DNA of 19,438 nucleotides from Prevotellaceae bacterium (GTDB lineage: Bacteria > Bacteroidota > Bacteroidia > Bacteroidales > UBA932), in NCBI GenBank assembly GCA_031257655.1, contig JAIROF010000123.1:1-19438 (forward strand), in the 5' to 3' direction. Shown here piece by piece: positions 1 to 7,545 of this stretch. Numbering within the stretch: position 1 is the first letter of the stretch; each line of letters opens with the position of its first letter. The notes beneath the pieces are model-generated. The model saw nothing but the letters and a program-made list of their open reading frames with translations. It was not told the DNA's origin and did not search any database. The position numbers and the translations under genes were made by a program.

Positions 1-105
1 GTCTTCGTGGTATTTTTCCAACCACAAAGGAACAAAGTTCACAAAGATTTCACAAAGTGTGTTTTTGTAGTTGTTTTTTTAACGGAAAGGTCACAAAGGG
101 TACCT
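1..105. repeat. CACAAAG-type intergenic repeat, cut by window edge
   Basis: The stretch repeats short units of the form CACAAAG or ACAAAG (near 23-31, 41-45, 51-57 and 92-98). On the other strand it reads as CTTTGTG repeats. A related copy lies at 15471-15520. Such degenerate repeats are frequent between genes in environmental Bacteroidetes. It overlaps the 3' tail of the ORF ending at 39, so the last residues of that ORF are translated repeat rather than protein. Confidence 0.6.
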
Positions 106-455
106 GAGTAGCTACAAAATTTCTTCTCTACTTCTGCGGCATAGTAGTCCAAGTCTTCATCCGTTAAGAAATCTTTTTCGTTCAGGTCATATTTTTTAAA
201 CAGGCGCGGCAGCTTGTCCACAAAATTCATGTACGCTTGATAGACGTTGTCATAGACCAATATTTCGCCTGTTTTTTCTTCGGGAAAGTCACCGGGTATG
301 TTCTTCAAAAAGCGGAAATGGAAAATTCCCAAAGGAATACGCTCAATAAAATTGAGCTTTTCCAGGTCATTTTTTATTTGAGGTTCAATAATTTGGCCGC
401 TTAGAATGGCAAACTCTTCTATTTTATTAATTGCAATAAGCCGTCTTGCCGCCAC
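39..455 (-). pseudogene. Orphan ORF fused out of frame to helicase remnant
   Basis: This 138-codon frame starts with GTG inside the Walker A region of the upstream helicase fragment, in a different frame. I do not recognise the protein. It is hydrophilic, with a stretch containing LGIFHFRFLKNIPGDFPEE and an acidic C-terminal part (DEDLDYYAAEVEKKF). The last 25 or so residues are translated CACAAAG repeat, so the natural C-terminus is lost. The most likely reading is the 3' part of a gene joined to a helicase 5' part by deletion and frameshift. It could instead be the distal part of the same helicase gene. No initiation signal of its own is visible, so I doubt it is expressed as a separate protein. 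Confidence 0.45.
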
Positions 456-888
456 CTGTAGGCAAAACCAGCAGCCCGGAAAAGGAATCTTTATTTGACT
501 TTATAATGCTACTTTGAAGGCTGCTAAACGCCTTTTTTTGGTGCTGGTAGAGCTCTATTTGGCTTTCGCTGTTTTCAATGCCGACTACCCCTGCATGAGG
601 GCTCTCAACTTCCCGAACTCTCGCTTCATTTTCTTCACATCTAAACGTTATGGCGTAACCTTTCTCAACCGACTTTGTTTTTTTTACCAACTCTCCCCTA
701 ACCCATAACGTGATGTTATGCTTTTTAAGCTGCCTATCTACCTTTTCCAGAATTGAGGGATCTCGCCTTTTGGGCATTCCAAGCCGACCAAAAAACGTTT
801 CGTACTTTCTGTACGTCAGGCTATTTTTATTTTTCTCGATATCGCTCGGAATTTCCGAAACAATTTCTTTTATTTCCTTTATATCCAT
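427..888 (-). pseudogene. Truncated DEAD/DEAH superfamily 2 helicase, N-terminal part
   Basis: The 153-residue frame has an N-terminal region of unknown role, then ELYQHQKKAFSSL (a Q-motif-like segment) and LLVLPTGGGKT, a good Walker A motif of superfamily 2 helicases or restriction-type translocases, near residues 139-149. It stops four codons later, so the DEAH box and motifs III-VI are missing. Full-length relatives are many hundreds of residues long. The remnant is AT-rich compared with aspS next door. It starts 34 bp upstream of the nine-base tandem repeat that separates it from the aspS stop. Loss of everything after motif I means no ATPase or helicase activity is expected. Confidence 0.7.
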
Positions 889-894
889 AGCTGT

Positions 895-922
895 TTAGGT
901 TGTTTAGGTTGATTAGGTTGAT
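895..922. repeat. Nine-base tandem repeat (TTGTTTAGG type)
   Basis: About three imperfect copies of a nine-base unit (TTGTTTAGG, TTGATTAGG) lie between the aspS stop codon at 935 and the start of the helicase remnant at 888. No hairpin is evident. It is one of several short tandem repeats in this window placed at gene ends. Confidence 0.6.
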
Positions 923-934
923 ATTACGCCATGC

Positions 935-2701
935 CTATTTGCCTCTTTCTCCTGCAACCTCAATGCCCAGCTCCTCCAGCTGCGCATTGTCGATGCGCGA
1001 TGGGGAGTCGATCATGGTGTCGCGGGCGGCGTTGTTTTTTGGGAAGGCAATGTAGTCGCGGATGCTGTCGGAGCCGCCAAACATGGAGCACAGCCGGTCG
1101 AACCCAAAGGCGATGCCGCCGTGGGGAGGTGCGCCAAACTTGAAGGCGCTGGTCAAAAAGCCAAACTTGTACTCGGCATCTTCGGGCGTAAAGCCAAGCA
1201 CCTTGAACATCTGCTGCTGAATGGCCGCATCGAAAATGCGAATGGAGCCGCCGCCCAGCTCTACGCCGTTCACCACAAAATCGTAGGCGTCGGCGCGGAC
1301 GCTTTTTAGCGCTTCGCGGTCGCCGCTCATGAACAGCGGCAGGTCGTTGGGCTGGGGCGCGGTAAAGGGGTGGTGCATGGCGTAGAAGCGCTGCGCCTCG
1401 CTGTCCCAATCGAGCAGCGGAAAGTCGACTACCCACAGCGGGGCAAACGCGCCGCGCCTGCGCAGGCCGAGGCGGGCGCCCATTTCGAGCCGCAGCTCGC
1501 AGAGGGCGTTGAGCGCTTGCTTCCTGTTGCCTGCCAGCAGCAAAATCAGGTCGCCCTGCCTTGCGCCAAGCGCGGCGGCAAGCTGCTGCAGCGCTTCGGC
1601 AGGATAAAACTTATCGACGCTCGACTTCACCCCGTCGTCCGTAAGGCGAAGGTACACCAAGCCTTTTGCGCCAATCTGCGGGCGCTTTACCCACTCGGTA
1701 AGCTCGTCGAGCTGCCGGCGCGTGTAGGCGGCGCAGCCGCTGGCGCAAATGCCGCCAACGTAGGCCGCGCTGTCAAACGCCGCAAAGCCGTTGCCCTGCA
1801 CCTGCTGCGTGAGCTCCTTTATCTTCATGCCAAAGCGCACATCGGGCTTGTCGCAGCCGTAGTCGCGCATGGCGTCGGCGTAGGTCATGCGGGGGATGGC
1901 GTCGAGCGCTACGTCCAGCACGCGCCGGAACAGGTGCTGCATCATGCCGCCAAAGGTTTGCAGAATGTCCTCGCGCTCCACAAACGCCATTTCGCAGTCA
2001 ATTTGCGTAAACTCCGGCTGGCGGTCGGCGCGTAAATCTTCGTCGCGAAAGCAGCGCACAAGCTGGAAGTAGCGGTCGTATCCGGCTACCATGAGGAGCT
2101 GCTTAAAGGTCTGCGGGCTTTGCGGCAGGGCGTAAAACTCGCCGGGGTGCACGCGCGAGGGCACCACAAAGTCGCGGGCTCCCTCGGGCGTCGATTTTAT
2201 GAGGAAGGGGGTTTCTATCTCCAAAAAATTTTGCGCGTCGAGGTACTTTCGCGCCTCCTGCGCCACGCGGTGGCGCAGCATCAGGGCGTTTTTGACGGGG
2301 TTGCGGCGCAGGTCGAGGTAGCGGTACTTAGCCCGCAGCTCCTCTCCGCCGTCGCTTTCGTCCTCTATGGTAAAGGGCGGCAGCTCGGCGGCGCTCAGCA
2401 CGCGCAGCGCCAGCAGGCTCACCTCCACGTCGCCCGTGGGGATTTTGCTGTTTTTGCTGGTGCGCTCCACCACAAGGCCCTCCACCTGCAGCACAAATTC
2501 GCGCCCCAGCTTTTCTGCCGCAAGGCGAATATTCTCCGGCGTTTTTTCGCTCACCGTGAGCTGCGTAATGCCGTAGCGATCGCGCAAGTCGATAAAGGTC
2601 ATGCCGCCAAGCCTGCGCACGCGCTGCACCCAGCCCGCAAGCTGCACTTTTTTGGAGGCGTCGGCAAGGCGAAGCTCGCCGCAAGTGTGTGTTCTGTACA
2701 T
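935..2701 (-). CDS. aspS: Aspartate--tRNA ligase
   Basis: Class II aminoacyl-tRNA synthetase that charges tRNA-Asp with aspartate in the cytosol. At 588 residues it has the usual bacterial length, with an N-terminal OB-fold anticodon-binding domain (about 1-105), the catalytic core, and the bacteria-specific inserted domain (about 290-420). Motif 1 lies around 159-178. Motif 2 is FRDEDLRADRQPEFTQID at 218-235, and motif 3 is GGIAFGFDRL at 528-537. The start MYRTHTCGEL matches the family start. It lies 51 bp downstream of nadE in the same direction with no terminator between them, so the two are probably cotranscribed. A tRNA-Asp gene sits elsewhere in the window (17639). Whether the enzyme also charges tRNA-Asn cannot be told from sequence alone. 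Confidence 0.97.
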   Translation of the reverse strand: MYRTHTCGELRLADASKKVQLAGWVQRVRRLGGMTFIDLRDRYGITQLTVSEKTPENIRLAAEKLGREFVLQVEGLVVERTSKNSKIPTGDVEVSLLALRVLSAAELPPFTIEDESDGGEELRAKYRYLDLRRNPVKNALMLRHRVAQEARKYLDAQNFLEIETPFLIKSTPEGARDFVVPSRVHPGEFYALPQSPQTFKQLLMVAGYDRYFQLVRCFRDEDLRADRQPEFTQIDCEMAFVEREDILQTFGGMMQHLFRRVLDVALDAIPRMTYADAMRDYGCDKPDVRFGMKIKELTQQVQGNGFAAFDSAAYVGGICASGCAAYTRRQLDELTEWVKRPQIGAKGLVYLRLTDDGVKSSVDKFYPAEALQQLAAALGARQGDLILLLAGNRKQALNALCELRLEMGARLGLRRRGAFAPLWVVDFPLLDWDSEAQRFYAMHHPFTAPQPNDLPLFMSGDREALKSVRADAYDFVVNGVELGGGSIRIFDAAIQQQMFKVLGFTPEDAEYKFGFLTSAFKFGAPPHGGIAFGFDRLCSMFGGSDSIRDYIAFPKNNAARDTMIDSPSRIDNAQLEELGIEVAGERGK

Positions 2702-2752
2702 ATTTTTTACGCTAATAAGATTATGGGTACTACCTGCTGCATCTCCCGCGCG

Positions 2753-4657
2753 CTAAGGTTTCCAGGCCGCCGCATCGCTCGGCATGCGCCAGTCGCCGCG
2801 GGGAGAGAGGTTGATGGAGCCTACCTTGGGGCCGTCGGGCATGCACGATCGCTTGAACTGCTGAGCGAAAAACCGGTGGAGGAATACTTTCAGCCAGGCA
2901 GAAATTTCATCGCCGGTGTAGGCGTCTCCGAAGGCATGGGTGGCGAGGAAGGCTATTTTTTCGGGGCTGAAGCCAAAGCGCACAAAGTAGTACAGAAAGA
3001 AGTCGTGCAGCTCGTAGGGGCCTACAATGTCTTCCGTTTTTTGCGCGATGTCGCCTTCGGGCGAGGCGGGCAGGAGCTCGGGGCTGACGGGCGTATCGAG
3101 CACATCGCTCAAAATGGCCGCCGAGTCCTTGTCCAGCTGCTGCGCGGCCCAGCTCACCATGTAGCGCACCAGCGTTTTGGGGACGCCGCTGTTGACGGCG
3201 TACATCGATATATGGTCGCCGCCGTAGGTTGCCCAGCCGAGCGCCAGCTCCGACAGGTCGCCCGTGCCTACAACAAGCCCGCTGTGCTTATTGGCCATGT
3301 CCATGAGCACCTGCGTTCGCTCGCGCGCCTGCGCGTTTTCGTAGGTCGTATCCTTGACTTCGGCGCTGTGCGCAATGTCTTTAAAGTGCTGCAGCGCGGC
3401 TTCGCGAATAGGAATATCGTACGGCGTAACGCCCAGCGACGCCATCAGGTTGATGGCGTTGGCGTAGGTTCGGCGGGTAGTCCCGAATCCGGGCATGGTA
3501 ATGCCCATCACCTGCCGGCGGTCAACGCCCAGCTTGTCGCACGCCTTGACGCAAACCAGCAGCGCCAGCGTAGAATCCAGCCCGCCGGAGACGCCCAGCA
3601 CCAGGTGGCGGACTTGGGTGTGCGCCCAGCGCTTGCTTAGCCCGCCTACCTGAATGGAGAAGATTTCGCGGCAGCTTTCGTCGCGCATGGCCGGCGGCGG
3701 CACAAAGGGATGCCGGTCGATGGCGCGCTTCAGGGCGAACGGCCCGGCGGACGGCCCGGCGGGCGCCTTCGCAATGGGAGCTATCCGGTAGGCGGCGCCG
3801 GATTTTTCCGGGTCAAAGTTGGTGTTTCGGATGCGGTCTGCCCGCAGGCGCTCAACGTCGACCTCCGCCACCGTGAGCTGCGGCGCAAAGCTAAACCGCT
3901 CCGCCGAAGCGATGATTTGCCCGTTTTCGGCAATGAGGCCGTTTCCCGTAAAAACCACATCGGTGGAGGATTCGCCCGCGCCCGACGAGGCGTAGGCGTA
4001 CCCTGCGTAGCAGCGAGCGGACTGCTGCTCGACGAGCTGCCGCCGGTAGCGGTGCTTGCCCACCAGCTCGTTGCTGGCCGAAAGGTTGAAAATAATTTCG
4101 GCGCCGCCCAGCGCCTGCTGCGAGCTCGGCGGGATGGCCGCCCAGAGGTCTTCGCAAATTTCAACGCCAAACGTAAATTCGCCATCGGAGAAAAGCAAAT
4201 CGCGGCCAAAGGGGACTTTCTGCCCCGCCAGCTCCACCTCCATCAGGCAGCAGGAGGCGCCGGAGGTAAACCAGCGCTTTTCGTAAAATTCGCTGCCGTT
4301 GGGCAGGTTCACCTTTGGCACAAGGCCCCGGATGCGCCCCCCCTGCAGCACGGCAGCGGCGTTGAACAGGCGGCTGTCCAGCCGCACCGGCAGCCCCACG
4401 ATGACCGCAGGCGCCACCGCAAGGGTGTGCTGCGCAAGGTCGGCAAGCGCTTGGAGGGCGTCGGCAAGCAATTTTTCCTGAAAAAACAGGTCGGCACAGG
4501 TATAGCCGGTGATGCATAGCTCGGGAAAGCATGCTACCTGCACGTTTTCTTTGTCGGCCTGCCGAGCTAAATCAACGATTTTGGCCTTGTTGAAAGCGCA
4601 GTCTGCCACCCGAAGCTCGGGGATAGCCGTGGCTATGCGTATGAATCCGTAGTGCAT
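2753..4657 (-). CDS. nadE: Glutamine-dependent NAD+ synthetase
   Basis: Makes NAD+ from nicotinic acid adenine dinucleotide, ATP and glutamine, the last step of NAD synthesis. The 634 residues form the two-domain type: an N-terminal nitrilase-fold glutaminase (about 1-280) and a C-terminal synthetase domain. The glutaminase triad is visible as E46 (CFPELCITGY), K115 (LVPKVNLPN) and C168 (GVEICEDLW). The ATP-pyrophosphatase P-loop SGGLDS is at 357-362, and GTGDLSELALGW follows in the synthetase domain. The start at ATG 4657 gives the expected N-terminus MHYGFIRIA. It heads an operon with aspS. A promoter -7 box lies about 90 bp upstream. No missing residues were noticed. Confidence 0.97.
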   Translation of the reverse strand: MHYGFIRIATAIPELRVADCAFNKAKIVDLARQADKENVQVACFPELCITGYTCADLFFQEKLLADALQALADLAQHTLAVAPAVIVGLPVRLDSRLFNAAAVLQGGRIRGLVPKVNLPNGSEFYEKRWFTSGASCCLMEVELAGQKVPFGRDLLFSDGEFTFGVEICEDLWAAIPPSSQQALGGAEIIFNLSASNELVGKHRYRRQLVEQQSARCYAGYAYASSGAGESSTDVVFTGNGLIAENGQIIASAERFSFAPQLTVAEVDVERLRADRIRNTNFDPEKSGAAYRIAPIAKAPAGPSAGPFALKRAIDRHPFVPPPAMRDESCREIFSIQVGGLSKRWAHTQVRHLVLGVSGGLDSTLALLVCVKACDKLGVDRRQVMGITMPGFGTTRRTYANAINLMASLGVTPYDIPIREAALQHFKDIAHSAEVKDTTYENAQARERTQVLMDMANKHSGLVVGTGDLSELALGWATYGGDHISMYAVNSGVPKTLVRYMVSWAAQQLDKDSAAILSDVLDTPVSPELLPASPEGDIAQKTEDIVGPYELHDFFLYYFVRFGFSPEKIAFLATHAFGDAYTGDEISAWLKVFLHRFFAQQFKRSCMPDGPKVGSINLSPRGDWRMPSDAAAWKP

Positions 4658-4746
4658 GGGTTGTCGTAAAAAAGGGTGTGGCGAAGCTCCGCTACCGGCA
4701 GCGCCGACAAATGGGCGGCACTCCGCCTCGCAGCGTTACTCCCCTG

Positions 4747-4754
4747 CAAATGTA
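4747..4754 (-). promoter_or_regulatory. Bacteroidetes -7 box upstream of nadE
   Basis: The minus strand reads TACATTTG, a full match to TAnnTTTG, 90 bp before the nadE start codon. No clear TTG is found at the -33 distance. It is the best promoter candidate for nadE-aspS. Confidence 0.5.
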
Positions 4755-4880
4755 CGAAAAAACAGACCGGAGAGCCTACTAACCTGTGAAGTGGCGCACA
4801 CTGTAGAATAAAACAACCGACCTCGCCTCGCTTCGCCGGCACGTAAAGTAAAAAATCACCAAATTCCGCTGAATTATTTA

Positions 4881-5014
4881 GCGGGAACTTCTAAAAACCC
4901 AAATCTGCGCTGCGCTCCACCGGCAAAGCGCTCATTTACTGCGTTCGCCTGCTTCCGTAAGCTCCGCTTTTGCCTCAGCCGCAAGCCTTGCTTTTTGGTT
5001 TTTTGGATGTCCCC
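4881..5014. repeat. Inverted-repeat element, family 1, copy A
   Basis: The left end GGGAACTTCTAAAAACCCAAA (4883-4903, split by the middle A run) pairs imperfectly with the right end at about 4994-5013. The interior matches copies B and C, including CTCATTTACT and GCTTTTGCCTCAGCCGCAAG. The right end touches the stop codon of the DUF2795 gene (5015-5017), so it may also act as that gene's transcript end. No transposase is encoded. Functional identity is unknown; it resembles a MITE or REP-type element. Confidence 0.75.
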
Positions 5015-5236
5015 TTAGTATTCTTCCTCATTGAAAAAGAAGTCTTCTTTACTTGGGTAGTCCGGCCAAATATCCTCAATGCTTTCGTATATTTCACCTT
5101 CGTCCTCTATCTCCTGCAAGTTTTCTATTACCTCCAAAGGAGCGCCTGAGCGTTGGGCAAAATCGATCAGCTCGTCTTTGCTGGCAGGCCACGGAGCGTC
5201 TTCTAATTTCGATGCAAGTTCTAAGGTCCAGTACAT
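5015..5236 (-). CDS. DUF2795 domain-containing small acidic protein
   Basis: A 73-residue acidic protein (MYWTLELASKLEDAPWP... to ...FFFNEEEY) of a short family widespread in Bacteroidetes and annotated as DUF2795. It contains the segment DELIDFAQRSGAPLEVIENL, predicted helical, followed by EDIWPDYPSKEDFFF. Molecular function is unknown. I place the start at ATG 5236 rather than the upstream frame start at 5263, because family members begin MYWTLELASKLE. There is no signal peptide or membrane segment. It stands alone on the minus strand with its own weak promoter, and its stop codon abuts repeat copy A. Confidence 0.88.
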   Translation of the reverse strand: MYWTLELASKLEDAPWPASKDELIDFAQRSGAPLEVIENLQEIEDEGEIYESIEDIWPDYPSKEDFFFNEEEY

Positions 5237-5280
5237 AATCAGTTCTATTTTTGTAATAACCAATTGATGAATAAAGTCCG

Positions 5281-5288
5281 CAAAAATA
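5281..5288 (-). promoter_or_regulatory. Probable -7 box of DUF2795 gene
   Basis: The minus strand reads TATTTTTG, matching TAnnTTTG, 44 bp upstream of the ATG at 5236. No TTG is visible at the expected upstream distance. Confidence 0.4.
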
Positions 5289-5318
5289 TAAAATTAAATG
5301 ATACTCCCCCGCTTACTG

Positions 5319-5345
5319 TTGGTAATTCACCAATAAAAACGATTG
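5319..5345 (-). terminator. Possible stem-loop downstream of adenosyltransferase gene
   Basis: TTCACCAAT and ATTGGCGAA form a nine-base inverted repeat with one non-Watson-Crick position and an A/T-rich loop. It lies about 55 bp past the stop codon of the minus-strand gene ending at 5400. No T-run follows, so it could be a weak terminator or an operator of the DUF2795 gene. Confidence 0.35.
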
Positions 5346-5399
5346 GCGAAACGCACTTTAACGTGCCGCTCCTTACTTTTTTTCGGATTTAAACAGCCT

Positions 5400-5942
5400 T
5401 TAGAATTTTTTATGCGATGGGTTCCACAGCTGCTCGCCAACCTGCTCCTCGGCGTGAATGCTGCGCGAGAGCACAAAGAGGTAGTCGGAGAGGCGGTTGA
5501 GCAGGGGGAGGAGGATGGGCGAAAGGCTGCCGGACGTTTCGGCGACCTTAACCATCAGGCGCTCGGCGCGGCGGCACACGCAGCGCGCCACGTGGCACTG
5601 CGCGGCGGCAGCGCTGCCGCCCGGTATGATGAAGTACTTTTGCGGGGGCAGCGCCTGCTGTAGCGCGTCGATTTCGCGCTCGAGCATGGCGACGTCGTCC
5701 TCGCGCATTTCGTACCCCTTGCAGCAGGCAACCGTGGCCGAGTAGCGCATCAGCATCTCCTGCACGCTGAGCAGCACGCTCAGATGCCGCTCGCCAATGC
5801 CCTGCGAGCGCAGCAGCCCGAGGTGGGCGTTGAGCTCGTCGATGGCGCCGTAGGCCTCTACGCGGGGATGCGCTTTGCTCACCCGCTCGCCGTTGCCCAG
5901 CGCGGTGGCGCCGCCGTCGCCGGTTTTGGTGTATATTTTCAT
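5400..5942 (-). CDS. Cob(I)alamin adenosyltransferase, PduO type
   Basis: Transfers the adenosyl group of ATP to cob(I)alamin to make adenosylcobalamin. The 180-residue protein carries the PduO-type signatures: N-terminal KIYTKTGDGGAT (2-13), ERVSKAHPRVEAYGAIDELN (19-38), ARCVCRRAER (119-128) and LNRLSDYLFVLSR (148-160). The start at ATG 5942 fits MKIYTKTGDGG; a longer frame back to 6005 overlaps rlmN and adds only shadow sequence. It begins 14 bp after the rlmN stop, so it is probably cotranscribed with rlmN. In ARCVCRRAER a Cys replaces the Thr I remember as usual; this is probably tolerated. Its presence implies adenosylcobalamin-dependent enzymes elsewhere in the genome. Confidence 0.94.
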   Translation of the reverse strand: MKIYTKTGDGGATALGNGERVSKAHPRVEAYGAIDELNAHLGLLRSQGIGERHLSVLLSVQEMLMRYSATVACCKGYEMREDDVAMLEREIDALQQALPPQKYFIIPGGSAAAAQCHVARCVCRRAERLMVKVAETSGSLSPILLPLLNRLSDYLFVLSRSIHAEEQVGEQLWNPSHKKF

Positions 5943-5956
5943 GTCGGTTCTTTTAT

Positions 5957-7000
5957 TTAGCTCGCACCTCCCGGAAGCTCGGCGCCGGCCGACAGCATTC
6001 CGCACGCGGCCAGAATATCCTCGCCGCGCGAGGCGCGAATGGTGGTAAGCAGCCCCCTTTGCAGCAGCATCTCCTTAAAGCGCTCCATGGCCTGCGGGGG
6101 CGACCCGCGCAGCTCGCTGCCCGGAATGCGGTGAAAGCGGATGAGGTTGACGCGGCACTCGAATCCGCCCAGCAGGCGCGCCAGCGCTGCGGCGTGCCGG
6201 GGCGTATCGTTCAGCCCGTCGAACAGGATGTACTCGAAGCTTACGCGCCGCTGCCCCGTCCAGCGGTAGCGGCGAATAAGCGCTACAACGTCCTCCGCCG
6301 GAAAGGCCTTTTGCACGGGCATCAGCGCGCGCCGCTCGTCGGCAAAGGGCGAGTGCAGGCTCACCGCCAGGTGGCAGCGGCTTTCGTCCAGAAAGCGCCG
6401 CAGGGCGGGCAGCACGCCAACGGTGGAAACCGTGACGCGCGCTGGCGACCACCCCATGCCCCAGGGCGCGGTGATAACCTCTAAGCTCTCCAGCAGGCTG
6501 TCGATGTTGCTCATCGGCTCGCCCATGCCCATGAAGACAAGGTTGGTAAGCTGGCCGCTGCGGGGAACGCCAAAAATTTGGTTGATGATTTCGCCGGAGG
6601 TCAGGTTGTGCCGAAACCCCATGCGCGCCGTCATGCAGAACTTGCAGCCCATCGGGCATCCGGCCTGCGACGACAGGCAGAGCGTGGCGCGTCCGGCCTC
6701 GGGGATGAGCACCGATTCGACGTACGCGCGCTTTTCGCCGCCCACCGCAAACAGGTACTTTTGCGCGCCGTCCTTCGACTCCTGCGCGGCGGAGAAGGGG
6801 CGCACGCCCACGTCGTACCGCTCGGCGAGCATGGCGCGGTGCGCCGCCGACAGGTTGCTCATGCCGCCAATGTCGGCCACACGCCTCCGGTAAAGCCAGC
6901 CCGCCAGCTGCCTCGCCGCAAACCCGGGCATCGACAGCTCGGCGGCAACCTGCTCCAACCCTGCTAAGGTTTTGCCTAAAAGCGCTCGTTTGTGTTCCAT
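5957..7000 (-). CDS. rlmN: 23S rRNA (adenine(2503)-C(2))-methyltransferase
   Basis: Radical SAM enzyme that methylates C2 of A2503 in 23S rRNA; family members can also methylate some tRNAs. The 347-residue protein has the 4Fe-4S motif C115-PMG-C119-KF-C122, an upstream Cys108 (LCLSSQAGC), the SAM segment FMGMGEPMSN (157-166) and the C-terminal Cys333 (ILAACGML) that carries the methyl group in the family. The N-terminus EHKRALLGKTLAGL fits Bacteroidetes RlmN, supporting the ATG at 7000. A good -7 box lies only nine bases upstream of the ATG, suggesting a very short or absent leader. The adenosyltransferase gene follows after 14 bp. A link between the two functions is not obvious. Confidence 0.96.
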   Translation of the reverse strand: MEHKRALLGKTLAGLEQVAAELSMPGFAARQLAGWLYRRRVADIGGMSNLSAAHRAMLAERYDVGVRPFSAAQESKDGAQKYLFAVGGEKRAYVESVLIPEAGRATLCLSSQAGCPMGCKFCMTARMGFRHNLTSGEIINQIFGVPRSGQLTNLVFMGMGEPMSNIDSLLESLEVITAPWGMGWSPARVTVSTVGVLPALRRFLDESRCHLAVSLHSPFADERRALMPVQKAFPAEDVVALIRRYRWTGQRRVSFEYILFDGLNDTPRHAAALARLLGGFECRVNLIRFHRIPGSELRGSPPQAMERFKEMLLQRGLLTTIRASRGEDILAACGMLSAGAELPGGAS

Positions 7001-7008
7001 GAGGGGAA

Positions 7009-7016
7009 CAAAGGTA
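7009..7016 (-). promoter_or_regulatory. -7 box immediately upstream of rlmN
   Basis: The minus strand reads TACCTTTG, a full TAnnTTTG match, ending eight bases before the start codon. Transcription would start at or within a few bases of the ATG. No clear -33 TTG is seen, so the call is tentative. Confidence 0.45.
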
Positions 7017-7200
7017 GCACGAAATTTTGGGATTATACGCAGCGCGATGAATTTTTTACGCGAAAATTGTAGGGGGAAACGGGCAAAAATTTTTTATACG
7101 GAAATCCGGGCAATCTGCGGATAGTTAGACATTACATCAATCAACTTATAATTATGCTGATTGCCAATGCTATTATTGCGTCAGCGTTGCTTAATCTATA

Positions 7201-7343
7201 TTAAAGGGAATCCCTAAAAGCTCCAAGCTCTGCGCTACGATCCATCGGCGAAGTGCTCCCTTACTGCGCTCATTTACTTCGGCAAACACCGCTTTTGCTT
7301 CGGTCGAGAGCCGTGATTTTTGGGTTTTTAGAGAATCCCTTAA
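7201..7343. repeat. Inverted-repeat element, family 1, copy B
   Basis: The ends are TTAAAGGGAATCCCTAAAAG (7201-7220) and a right arm reading GGGTTTTTAGAGAATCCCTT (7322-7341), which pair imperfectly. The interior shares CTGCGCTACG, GCTCATTTACT and CCGCTTTTGC with copies A and C. The reverse strand happens to be open here but carries stops in copies A and C, so it is not coding. Confidence 0.75.
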
Positions 7344-7367
7344 CAAAAAACAACCCATAGCTCTTTT

Positions 7368-7404
7368 TTTGCCGCCAAAATTACAAGTATATTTGCCGCC
7401 AAAA
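7368..7404 (+). promoter_or_regulatory. Promoter and 13-base direct repeat upstream of ROK gene
   Basis: TTTGCCGCCAAAA occurs at 7368-7380 and again at 7392-7404, 24 bases apart. The second copy overlaps TATATTTG (7388-7395), a perfect TAnnTTTG -7 box. The first copy supplies an upstream TTTG at 16 bp spacing, shorter than usual. A repeat centred on a -7 box could be a regulator binding site. Confidence 0.5.
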
Positions 7405-7545
7405 CAGCGGCGTCCCGCTGTGCGATAGAAAACCGAACGATTCAACCCGCACGCCATTTTTGACCGTGCGGCGCATCAAACGCCTATGGACGATAAAACA
7501 TTTTTAAATCGCGGATGCGCGACAACCTTTTTAAACCCATAAAAC

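Larger units (their letters stand above)
4658..5014. other. Intergenic region between nadE and DUF2795 gene
   Basis: No gene is supported here; short open frames are low-complexity shadows. The region holds the nadE -7 box, an imperfect small hairpin (CCGCT...AGCGG, 4867-4884) and copy A of the inverted-repeat element at 4881-5014. Confidence 0.7.
7001..7545. other. Divergent intergenic region rlmN / ROK gene
   Basis: This region holds the rlmN -7 box, repeat copy B (7201-7343), a 13-base direct repeat and a TATATTTG box for the ROK gene. A minus-strand open frame over 7191-7457 is mostly repeat copy B and is not supported as a gene. The stretch 7020-7200 is AT-rich with nothing recognisable. 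Confidence 0.7.

Noticed and set aside
2120..3640. Long plus-strand open frame of 506 codons over aspS and nadE
   Set aside because: It is antisense to two certain genes in a GC-rich region where shadow frames are expected, and has no domain features.
7191..7457. Minus-strand 88-codon open frame upstream of the ROK gene
   Set aside because: More than half of it is repeat copy B; the same frame has stops in copies A and C, and there is no recognisable protein.
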